Source of the DNA: an uncultured Prevotellaceae bacterium
GTDB taxonomy: Bacteria; Bacteroidota; Bacteroidia; Bacteroidales; Bacteroidaceae
Direction of reading: 5' to 3'
DNA: 14,690 bases
Assembly (NCBI GenBank): GCA_900315105.1
Contig: OMXX01000092.1
Coordinates: 1-14,690, forward strand
Below, piece by piece: positions 7,621 through 14,690 of the stretch (positions within the stretch are counted from its first letter, which is position 1; each line of letters starts with the position of its first letter). A model generated the notes under the pieces. That model was not told the DNA's origin and did no database searches. It saw nothing but the letters and a program-made list of their open reading frames with translations. The position numbers and the translations under genes were made by a program.

Positions 7621-10600
7621 TTCTGATCTCATATTCTTCTCTTGTTATTGGTGTGTCAGGGTCAACAATGAGGATTTCATCGTAAGTTAGGTTGTAGAGG
7701 AGATAAAAGAGATTATCTATTTCTTGTTCTTGTGATGTAGTATCAGCACTAGGAGATTGCTGTTTGGCAGCGAGAATCCTATTTACCAGATCCTCGACAC
7801 GATTCTGAATGTCTTGTGATGCAGGAGGGATTGGCAACTGTTCATAAAGATAAGTCTGTATTTCAGGGAATACATCTGCTTTTTTTGTCGAGAACTTCTT
7901 CTTATAGTAGAAGTCCACGACCTTTGAATTGATACAGGCAAGTAAGTAACGTATTCCACACTCGCAACCAAAACGCCTTTTTATACCATATACATTCTTG
8001 TTGTATCCGTAGTGTATTCCAGGCGAAATGGTGGCCTCTAACATAGAGTCAACGCGTCGCAGATATATCGCCTCTGAACTAAAGAAATCCCTCAATCGTC
8101 TATATTCTTTATGGGTTGTAGGCAGATATGTATTGTTCCACGAAATAGAGTATTTGCGCATATCTTGTCCTATAAGCGTTTCTATTCCTGAACTGTGTTC
8201 CCGTAAATAATTTTTAGAAACTTCTGCGCCTCTTTTAGATTCTGTGAGACTACCTAAAGATTTACCAGAATCAAACATTTTTTGGAGGATGGGAATTATT
8301 TCTGCTTTCAAGCCAAATGTCATCTCATTGAACTTATTTGTCTTGCAATATTCCTTATCCAAGTCGTCATATCTGACAAAAGACTTTTCTTTAGCATCAT
8401 AATCAAGATATGGAATGCTTGTATTTTGTGGAAGATCAGTCCTTATAATAGTTATAGCATTCTCTGTTACTGCATCAAAGGGATTACAAGTCGCAATGGA
8501 TAGTAAGTCTACACGATTCATGAAAAATAGACGCATTTTGTTATCGTCTTTGTTCAAGAGGTAGAACTTTGGTGTAATCATTGAAACGATACCCTTCGAA
8601 CGACACAGTTTTTTTAACGATAGTTCAAAGAACATTTTATATAGATCATTGTTCCATTCATAATTTGTATATAAACTTACAGGAACAACCACATACGGAG
8701 GATTGCCAATCACTATATCAAAACCATCTTTCACCCCAAACATCCATTCTGGGTCAAAGAATGAAGATGATGCGTTTTGGTCGAACATATCCCAATTAGC
8801 CAATAATTGGGCTGCACCTTGACTGACAAAGCCTGTGTTCTCAATGGCATCTGCAAGTGCGTGCCGAGTTTCTTGTATTTCTTTTTTTAGGCGTTGCTTG
8901 TCAACATTTCTTTTGGCAAGGAATATCTGATGGTTCAACTCCTTCAATTTCGCTTTCTTCGCCAGAATTTCTTCGGTTGATTCAAAGAGGCTTGCGTCAT
9001 AGCCTACAGGTATAAGCGTGTTAGCTGCCACAAACTTTGATTCTAGGTTGGGCAATGGACGGATGCCAAAATTGTTTGCAGCATTATCAGTTGGCTTTTG
9101 ATCTACAACAAGTGAGATAAAGAAACGGAGCTTAGAGATTTGTACGGCTATAGGCTGAATGTCAACACCATAGATACAATGCTCGATAAGGTATAGTTTT
9201 CGGGCATAATCAGGGTCATTGATACTCTTGTTGAATGCTTCCTCGATGTCAGCCAGACGTGCCTTGCGTTCTGCTTCCTCGTCCTCGGCGAAAGCGAGCT
9301 TTGACTGCTCAATGGCAAGGTCGATCATGAAGTCCTTCCACATCTCGTTTGTCGGGTCAAGTTGTCGCAGGACATGAACTAATTGCTGGAGTATGCCCAT
9401 AGGGAATGCACCCGAGCCACAAGCGGGGTCAAGGACACGGCAGTTGTAAACAGCCTGCATGATGGCTTTTCGTTGTTCCTCGTTGAGTGTAGTCTCTTCT
9501 GTAGAGTAACTAAGCAACTTGCGATACTCTGGTTCCAATTCATCCCCACATGTACGTTTCAAATGGGCAACAAGGCTCTCATCTACCATGTACTGCACAA
9601 TTTCACGAGGTGTATAGAAAGAACCTGTTTGCTTACGGGCAGAGGTCTTTGTTTCAGGGTTATAAGATGCCAATAGGTTCTCAAAAGCCTTTCCCAACAG
9701 TTCCGGATCAAGAGAAACTTCCTGGTCAAGTGGGGTGTTCTCTTCAATGGTGAAGTTATATCGTTTCAGAATGTCAATGATGCCTCGTGCCGAAACACTC
9801 TTTTTGTTGTTATCGCCATACCATTGTGAAAGGTCGATGCTACGTCCCACTTCATCACCGAAGAAAAGCCAATCGGGGAGGTAGAGTTGTTTAAGTGACT
9901 CTTTTCTTTCAGAGAATCCATCGTAATAGAGTTTCTCAGGCTTCTTGTCCAAACAATCGAACAGTCCGCCATTTAGGAATGGTACATGACTGTTTGCCAT
10001 CTGAACAAATTCTTCGGCACCTCCTTCTTTGAAGTCAGCTTTGTAGCGCATCAGGTTGTTTACGTTATAGCCATCTCGCAAGAAACCTTTCTGACCATCG
10101 CCACGGAAACGGCGGTTGTTCGGAGTGTCTTTGCCTTCTGCCACAATAGGGCAGTTGAGCATAGCAAAGAAGAGGTTTTGAAGAATGAGACGGTAGTATT
10201 TACTCTCTTCCGGATTATAAAGCAAGTTCTTACGGTCGTGAGGATTAAACTCTTCGATGAAGTGCTCTTTGATGTATCTTTCATCAAAGAATTCTTCTGG
10301 GATAAGATGTTTCTGTTTAAGGAACCAGACGAAGATGAGACGGGTAATGAGACGGATGCAACTCTCGTGGTTGAACTTGTCATCATCTGTGTCAGTTGTA
10401 AGGTCGTTCGGGAAACGGGCCACTTGCACTGCCCAGGCATACCAGTCACTAAGTTCGGAGTAGAACTTCTTGGTGAGCAAGTCGCTGGAGAACACTTCCA
10501 TCCAATGCTTGTACAGTTCCTCATAGTTAGGATAGGTCTTGTCACCAATAGAGGCCAATATGTCAATGTGCCCCCGATGGGGATTCAAGCAGTTGATGCC

Positions 10601-11107
10601 GCGTAGAATACTCACCTTGCCCAGTTTCTCTCCGTCACGCCATTGTTGCGTATATTCGCTGCGTTCACAGGTCGAAAGCGCCAGTTCGTTTCCCTGCTTG
10701 ATGAACAGGATAACAGGTTGTGCAGATGCGATGCGGTTGAATCCACGGGTGAGTGTGGCGCTCTCTGAACGGGTGAGAGTGGTGCCGCTGTGCAACTCTA
10801 CAGCAAAAATCATCATGCCGGTATATTTACCTTCTGATGCACGAGCTGTCACTTCCTCAGCAGAAAGCGTTTCTGCACTACCTGTCAAAGAAGACTCATC
10901 TACAGTACCGATGAAATAAGTGTGTTCCACCTTGACAAGCACCTCTCTCAGAGCCTTTGACAAGTCTAATGGATAGAGGTTTTCAAATGGTACGGGTACA
11001 CGTGTCACCTCGTTAAAGACTATATGCAGATGATGCAAAAGGGCTTCACTTGCATCAAACAATGATTCGTTGACAAACTTTTTAAGAACGGTATTCATAA
11101 GGCACAT
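7598..11107 (-). CDS. Eco57I-class N6-adenine DNA methyltransferase with TaqI-like specificity region
   Basis: This 1169-residue protein is the modification and recognition half of a restriction-like pair. After a ~230-residue N-terminal domain that I do not recognise comes the helical LIFVWFLKQKHLIP segment (about 250) found in large PglX/DrmMI-type methylases. Motif I DPACGSGAFPMG is near 558-569 and catalytic NPPY near 801, typical of N6-adenine methylation. A C-terminal stretch ending in NSKVVDFYYKKKF and EQLPIP (about 1050-1100) resembles the TaqI-like specificity domain. I see no clear PD-(D/E)XK nuclease motif, so cleavage would have to come from the partner. It is the second gene of a minus-strand operon, 15 bases after the PLD-helicase gene. 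The ATG at 11105-11107 is used, with another at 11096-11098. The last ~1.1 kb is far richer in A+T than the rest, consistent with specificity-domain exchange. Confidence 0.85.
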   Translation of the reverse strand: MCLMNTVLKKFVNESLFDASEALLHHLHIVFNEVTRVPVPFENLYPLDLSKALREVLVKVEHTYFIGTVDESSLTGSAETLSAEEVTARASEGKYTGMMIFAVELHSGTTLTRSESATLTRGFNRIASAQPVILFIKQGNELALSTCERSEYTQQWRDGEKLGKVSILRGINCLNPHRGHIDILASIGDKTYPNYEELYKHWMEVFSSDLLTKKFYSELSDWYAWAVQVARFPNDLTTDTDDDKFNHESCIRLITRLIFVWFLKQKHLIPEEFFDERYIKEHFIEEFNPHDRKNLLYNPEESKYYRLILQNLFFAMLNCPIVAEGKDTPNNRRFRGDGQKGFLRDGYNVNNLMRYKADFKEGGAEEFVQMANSHVPFLNGGLFDCLDKKPEKLYYDGFSERKESLKQLYLPDWLFFGDEVGRSIDLSQWYGDNNKKSVSARGIIDILKRYNFTIEENTPLDQEVSLDPELLGKAFENLLASYNPETKTSARKQTGSFYTPREIVQYMVDESLVAHLKRTCGDELEPEYRKLLSYSTEETTLNEEQRKAIMQAVYNCRVLDPACGSGAFPMGILQQLVHVLRQLDPTNEMWKDFMIDLAIEQSKLAFAEDEEAERKARLADIEEAFNKSINDPDYARKLYLIEHCIYGVDIQPIAVQISKLRFFISLVVDQKPTDNAANNFGIRPLPNLESKFVAANTLIPVGYDASLFESTEEILAKKAKLKELNHQIFLAKRNVDKQRLKKEIQETRHALADAIENTGFVSQGAAQLLANWDMFDQNASSSFFDPEWMFGVKDGFDIVIGNPPYVVVPVSLYTNYEWNNDLYKMFFELSLKKLCRSKGIVSMITPKFYLLNKDDNKMRLFFMNRVDLLSIATCNPFDAVTENAITIIRTDLPQNTSIPYLDYDAKEKSFVRYDDLDKEYCKTNKFNEMTFGLKAEIIPILQKMFDSGKSLGSLTESKRGAEVSKNYLREHSSGIETLIGQDMRKYSISWNNTYLPTTHKEYRRLRDFFSSEAIYLRRVDSMLEATISPGIHYGYNKNVYGIKRRFGCECGIRYLLACINSKVVDFYYKKKFSTKKADVFPEIQTYLYEQLPIPPASQDIQNRVEDLVNRILAAKQQSPSADTTSQEQEIDNLFYLLYNLTYDEILIVDPDTPITREEYEIRTKHHPSL

Positions 11108-11122
11108 CTGTTCTATTGGTTA

Positions 11123-14100
11123 TTATTTGCTTACATACTCCCACACAATCAAGTCGAAATTCTCCTTCTTGAATTTTTCTTCCAGTAACTGGGCATTCTT
11201 TTCCTGTTTTGTGGTTTTGTGAATCGTCTTTCGTGACTGGGCTATTTGCAGGATTGCAGCTGTAGCTTGCTGCGGGACCTTGGATTCCATCCATTGTTGG
11301 ATAATGTTTGATAACTTTTGCAAGCGTTCTTTATTATTGGTTTCAATCCATTCCGGAATAAAGCGGTCTTGGCTCTTGTTCTTACGAAGAAATTCCAAGA
11401 CTTCAGCACGGTTGAGTTCCTTATATGTAGCAGAGAGACGTGTATCAGCTGGCTGGCACATCAGATAGATTTCTGAATAAGGTTTGTTGTTCCCCTGCTC
11501 ACGATGAGGATAACCTACAACGGCAACAAGACTTTCAGGTATCTTCTCAAAGAGATTATCATCAAAGCGGAATCCAGAGAAAATACCGTTTGGCATCTTA
11601 CGGAACACCTCCTTGTGTTTCTCGAAGTAATCTATCAGGTCCTGACGATATACCTCAAAGGAGAAATCCTTCAAGGAGAGTGTGCGTGGCGATTCTATAT
11701 CGCTGATGCTATTGTTCTGCAATTCCTCCAACAGACGGTCGGCATTCTTGTCCTGCAACGGGTTGTCTGCCTCCATCTTCAGATATGCATCGTTTAGTTG
11801 TTGCGTCTCTGAGCCTACAAGGTTCATCGCCACCATGCGGTTCATGATGCGCGTCTCCAGATGTAGGTAATCCTCAAAAGACTTGGCGGGCCAGAAATTG
11901 ACGCAGCGAATTGACTTGTTGGGCGAACCTATACGGTCAATACGTCCGAAACGCTGAATGAGACGAACTGGATTCCAATGAATATCATAATTGATTTGCA
12001 TATCGGCATCCTGTAAGTTCTGACCTTCTGAGAGGCAGTCTGTAGCAATGAGGATGTCAATGCCATCGTCCAACAGACGTTTGAAGGTCGGTCGCCGCTC
12101 AGTTATCAACTGATGCCATAGGTTATAAGGAACATTCCATCTACGTTTGTCGTCATCGTAGTATTCTTCACGACTGAGTTTTGCTTCTTCATAGAGATCA
12201 CTCCAATCCAATTCCTTGTAGAGTTTGCTATACGGAGCAAAGCTCTGGAGTACTTCATTGAAGTGGCTGGTGTTGTGCCGTCCTGTTGTATGTATCTCTT
12301 GACCAGAAACAGAAGCCATGCGATAAAAACCACGCTTACAGAGTTCGTCAAAGATGAACCTGGCGGTATCTGCATATGCAGTGAAGATGACAACCTTCTT
12401 GTTGGAGGCTTGACGTTTTTCCTCCAGAATGGAAATCAGTCTCTCTAATTTCAAGTCCTGCTCAAATCCATTGCTGTAATCTTCCGCAAAAGCATCAAGA
12501 CTTTCGCAGATAGCCCGTAGTTTATTGACATCCATGCGAAGTCCACGTTCAAAGCCACCCAAATTCTTCATATCTGCCAGGTTGATGGTACCTTTACGCA
12601 GTGTAAAGATGTCGTCGGTGTCGTTATTCTCGTCGTCATCGGGGATTTCCACTTCTACTCTTCCGCTTGCCTTCTGCTCCTTGAAAGCAACTACTTTTGC
12701 AAGCGTCTGCTCATGAACCTCCAACACCTTCTTGATGGTAGTGCGGCAGGAATGCCAACTGCTCTCCAGTCGTTTCATAAACAGGATACCCATCATCTTG
12801 ACAAGGAAACGCTCACGGTTTACATCGTCGTTCCAATCGCCAGAGGCTTCTCTTTCCGCTTCCTTGCGTGAGGCATGGAGGAAAAGACTGGGCTGGTAGG
12901 CTGTGAGGCTTAGTGCATCAAAAGCGGCATAGATTTCATCCGTGGAATGATATTTGCCAAAGTGGTCAACACCTTGATAAACATTATCTGGTTTTTCCTT
13001 ATTCGGAAATCCGAGATCTTCACCAAGCGTGTTTTCTATGAGTTTACGGGTACGGGCAACTATCAGTTTGTCCGTTAGATTGAAGAACTTTGGAGGAAGC
13101 AAGGATATGAATGAGCCAATGGTGCGGCCTGGGTCACTACACCATTGCGTATATTTACGCTGACTATCGGCAAAGAGGTTCCTTAGTGACTCAATATTGA
13201 AATCTTCCGTATCGAATGCTGTATCATCACCATGACCTATAAGGTTGAATTGACCTTTCACATCGTTCAATCCAGTATTGATAGGCGTAGCAGATAGCAT
13301 CAGCACTTTCACGTCACGCCCACTATCCTGGTCTTTACTCTGAATGAGGTTCAATAAGAGATCTTGATAACGACCAGATTTCTCATTGCGCAGGTTGTGA
13401 CTCTCATCAATGACAATCAGCACTTTCTTCCGCGACTGTAGCCAACTAAGCGGTGCATCATCATAGGCATTTTGCAAGCGGTCATTCTGAAGATCAGTAT
13501 GGAATCGTACAATATAATCAAATTCGTCCTTGTCGAAGCGAGAGCCATGACGCTTTAGGTATTGCGTCCAGTTCTGTTCCAACTTTTTCGGACATAGTAA
13601 GACTGTTACATAATTCTGTGTCTGGAAATACTTGATGACGGCAAGAGCTGAGAACGTTTTACCAAGTCCAACAGCATCGGCAAGAATGGCCCCATTGTAT
13701 TTGCGTAGCATCTTGATCAGGGAGATAACACCCTGCTGTTGGTATTTGAACAATGTCTTCCAAATCTCGCTTGTTTGAAGTAGCGACATATCCTGTCGAT
13801 GTTCTATGGAACCGTCAAGTTCAATGTCAGAATTGAACAACTCGAAAAGAATCTTGTAATAAATCTCTTCGGGAGTATATCGTCGGAAATAGTCATCAAT
13901 CTTTTTGATGAAGTAATCTTTTACGCTTATCTTCTCTGACTTTGGGTTGGCTGGGTCTGATGGAATTTGCTCCGCTGCCATTTTCCAGATGTCTTCAAAC
14001 CAAGAACAAACCTCTTTGTAGTCCTTGTCACTCAGCTTAACAGGGTCACCCATTGTCAATTCAATGTTCGAGGTAGCCTTCAGGCCCAATCCTGCATCGG

Positions 14101-14542
14101 TGAGGTTACTGCTGCCAGTCAAATAGAAACTGTCATTCTTGGGATTGTTGTTTTTGAACATGTATGCTTTTGCATGACAGAATGCATTGACAATAGCCTT
14201 TATCTGCACGGTATTTCTTTGCAAGAATGCTTTTGCATCACGTGCATATTCATCAAGGTTAATCGTTGTTTCTATACCTGTGTCACCATTCAGCAGGTCA
14301 ATGATATGGTTCTTATCTTCTTCCTGCATAACCATTTCTGATGATACGATACGGAACACATCTTCTTCAGGCAGTTCATGGTAAAGTTTACTGAGAGCAC
14401 GGATCGTGAAGTACCCCGTTACAATATCCATATTACCAACCTGTTCTGATGATTTACCAGAAAACTCATTGATAAAATCCCAAACGGTAACAATGTTGAA
14501 GCCAGAGTCTGGGTACCTGTTAGTCTTGTTGTCTATTAGCAT
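11123..14542 (-). CDS. PLD-domain SNF2/SF2 helicase, motor and probable nuclease of the restriction-like pair
   Basis: This 1139-residue protein starts with a phospholipase D-type nuclease domain. A strand DIVTGYF is near 39-45, and the catalytic HAK (about 123-125) is followed by GSSNLTDAGL near 144. Only one such motif is visible, as in BfiI-type PLD nucleases, which form one active site from two subunits. The helicase core follows: Q-like KYQQQG (about 267), motif I VGLGKT (about 292), II DESH (about 378), III SATP (about 415), IV VVIFTAYAD (about 695), V ATDCLSEGQNL and VI QRFGRIDRIG (about 860). The final ~250 residues are unrecognised. Such proteins translocate on DNA using ATP. With the downstream methyltransferase it would restrict unmodified DNA, comparable to DISARM (SNF2 DrmD, PLD DrmC) or NgoAVII/CglI, where PLD nuclease and helicase are separate. 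The first gene of the operon, it starts at ATG 14540-14542. Confidence 0.87.
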   Translation of the reverse strand: MLIDNKTNRYPDSGFNIVTVWDFINEFSGKSSEQVGNMDIVTGYFTIRALSKLYHELPEEDVFRIVSSEMVMQEEDKNHIIDLLNGDTGIETTINLDEYARDAKAFLQRNTVQIKAIVNAFCHAKAYMFKNNNPKNDSFYLTGSSNLTDAGLGLKATSNIELTMGDPVKLSDKDYKEVCSWFEDIWKMAAEQIPSDPANPKSEKISVKDYFIKKIDDYFRRYTPEEIYYKILFELFNSDIELDGSIEHRQDMSLLQTSEIWKTLFKYQQQGVISLIKMLRKYNGAILADAVGLGKTFSALAVIKYFQTQNYVTVLLCPKKLEQNWTQYLKRHGSRFDKDEFDYIVRFHTDLQNDRLQNAYDDAPLSWLQSRKKVLIVIDESHNLRNEKSGRYQDLLLNLIQSKDQDSGRDVKVLMLSATPINTGLNDVKGQFNLIGHGDDTAFDTEDFNIESLRNLFADSQRKYTQWCSDPGRTIGSFISLLPPKFFNLTDKLIVARTRKLIENTLGEDLGFPNKEKPDNVYQGVDHFGKYHSTDEIYAAFDALSLTAYQPSLFLHASRKEAEREASGDWNDDVNRERFLVKMMGILFMKRLESSWHSCRTTIKKVLEVHEQTLAKVVAFKEQKASGRVEVEIPDDDENNDTDDIFTLRKGTINLADMKNLGGFERGLRMDVNKLRAICESLDAFAEDYSNGFEQDLKLERLISILEEKRQASNKKVVIFTAYADTARFIFDELCKRGFYRMASVSGQEIHTTGRHNTSHFNEVLQSFAPYSKLYKELDWSDLYEEAKLSREEYYDDDKRRWNVPYNLWHQLITERRPTFKRLLDDGIDILIATDCLSEGQNLQDADMQINYDIHWNPVRLIQRFGRIDRIGSPNKSIRCVNFWPAKSFEDYLHLETRIMNRMVAMNLVGSETQQLNDAYLKMEADNPLQDKNADRLLEELQNNSISDIESPRTLSLKDFSFEVYRQDLIDYFEKHKEVFRKMPNGIFSGFRFDDNLFEKIPESLVAVVGYPHREQGNNKPYSEIYLMCQPADTRLSATYKELNRAEVLEFLRKNKSQDRFIPEWIETNNKERLQKLSNIIQQWMESKVPQQATAAILQIAQSRKTIHKTTKQEKNAQLLEEKFKKENFDLIVWEYVSK

Positions 14543-14559
14543 ATAGAACTGTTAAGAAG

Positions 14560-14620
14560 AAACTCCCAGCATAGTGTCTCGACAGGCGACCAAACCTTTT
14601 GCTACACTACGAGGGAGTTT
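14560..14620 (-). terminator. Long two-step inverted repeat in the leader of the PLD-helicase gene
   Basis: AAACTCCC (14560-14567) pairs with GGGAGTTT (14613-14620). Inside these, TAGTGT (14572-14577) pairs with ACACTA (14604-14609), separated by a 4x3 internal loop, around a 26-base loop. On the minus strand the 3' arm is followed by a T/C-rich tail, and on the plus strand by a TTTTTATT tail, so it may terminate in both directions. It lies 18 bases before the helicase start. It is either the terminator of a leftward gene beyond the window or an attenuator-like element in the helicase leader. Confidence 0.5.
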
Positions 14621-14675
14621 TTATTATGTTTTTGCCTATCGGCGTTATGGGTCTTTGTCGAGCAATATCCATTCG

Positions 14676-14690
14676 TCTCTTTCCAAGAGA
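14676..14690. repeat. Short inverted repeat at the window edge
   Basis: TCTCTT (14676-14681) and AAGAGA (14685-14690) are perfect inverted arms around TCC. It is cut by the window end, so it may be part of a longer structure. The stretch 14621-14690 holds no gene I can support. Confidence 0.3.

Noticed and set aside
9986..10606. A 206-codon open frame on the plus strand
   Set aside because: It lies wholly inside the methyltransferase coding sequence on the other strand, has no recognisable domain, and is explained by the less AT-rich composition there.
7598..11107. A single-polypeptide type IIG or ISP restriction enzyme
   Set aside because: No clear PD-(D/E)XK motif in the N-terminal region and no helicase motifs in this protein; nuclease and motor appear to be in the neighbouring gene.
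13967..14341. A 124-codon open frame on the plus strand
   Set aside because: It is antisense to the PLD domain of the helicase, whose HAK and GSSN motifs occupy this stretch; no independent support.
14626..14690. A possible gene start on the plus strand (ATG at 14626) or the 3' end of a minus-strand gene (stop at 14645-14647)
   Set aside because: Several frames are open over this short edge and no motif is visible. The hairpin at 14560-14620 would fit a leftward gene ending at 14645, but 15 codons are too few to call.
1..14690. CRISPR array or insertion sequence
   Set aside because: No regularly spaced repeats of 24-40 bases, no transposase motifs and no terminal inverted repeats with target duplications were found on reading either strand.

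Overview
The window looks like a defence island from a Bacteroidota (Bacteroidales-type) genome. This is inferred from a promoter candidate with the group's TAnnTTTG -7 element, little use of Shine-Dalgarno sequences, AT-leaning base composition, and protein families in the combination common there. No housekeeping gene is present apart from a truncated tRNA at the left edge, so the species cannot be named.

Left edge (1-389): the 3' part of a CAT-anticodon tRNA, without its 5' half, abuts AT-rich DNA and is followed by a terminator hairpin. This is what remains at one end of an element integrated in a tRNA gene. A tandem 11-base repeat and a promoter candidate overlapped by a perfect inverted repeat follow.

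Plus strand (390-7620), three modules. (1) 390-2286: an AAA/ABC-type ATPase and a RloB-like TOPRIM protein, one base apart, matching the AbiL/RloAB type of abortive-infection pair and resembling PARIS (AriA/AriB) in architecture. (2) 2408-5509: a 1033-residue protein with an apparently intact calcineurin-like metallophosphoesterase domain, a NACHT/STAND-like P-loop NTPase and a long unrecognised C-terminal region, so probably a sensor-effector defence protein with an unusual effector. A small broken reading frame (5506-5697) starts on its stop codon. (3) 5710-7620: a KAP-family P-loop NTPase with no membrane segment that I can see.

Minus strand (14542-7598), one operon: a protein fusing an N-terminal PLD-type nuclease domain to an SNF2/superfamily 2 helicase, then, 15 bases on, a 1169-residue Eco57I-class N6-adenine methyltransferase with a TaqI-like specificity region. 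Together they form a two-protein ATP-dependent restriction-modification-like system, with DISARM (DrmD/DrmMI, DrmC) and the NgoAVII/CglI enzymes as nearest conceptual relatives. The methyltransferase and KAP genes converge and overlap by 23 bases.

Base composition is mosaic. Hand-counted 60-base rows give about 46-53% G+C in most of the RloA/RloB rows sampled and in the N-terminal two thirds of the methyltransferase, but about 27-42% in the STAND and KAP genes and 30-37% in the last ~1.1 kb of the methyltransferase. The AT-rich block therefore crosses the convergent junction and ends inside the methyltransferase near its NPPY motif, suggesting replacement of its specificity domain. The best candidate for something little described is the metallophosphoesterase-STAND protein and its KAP neighbour.
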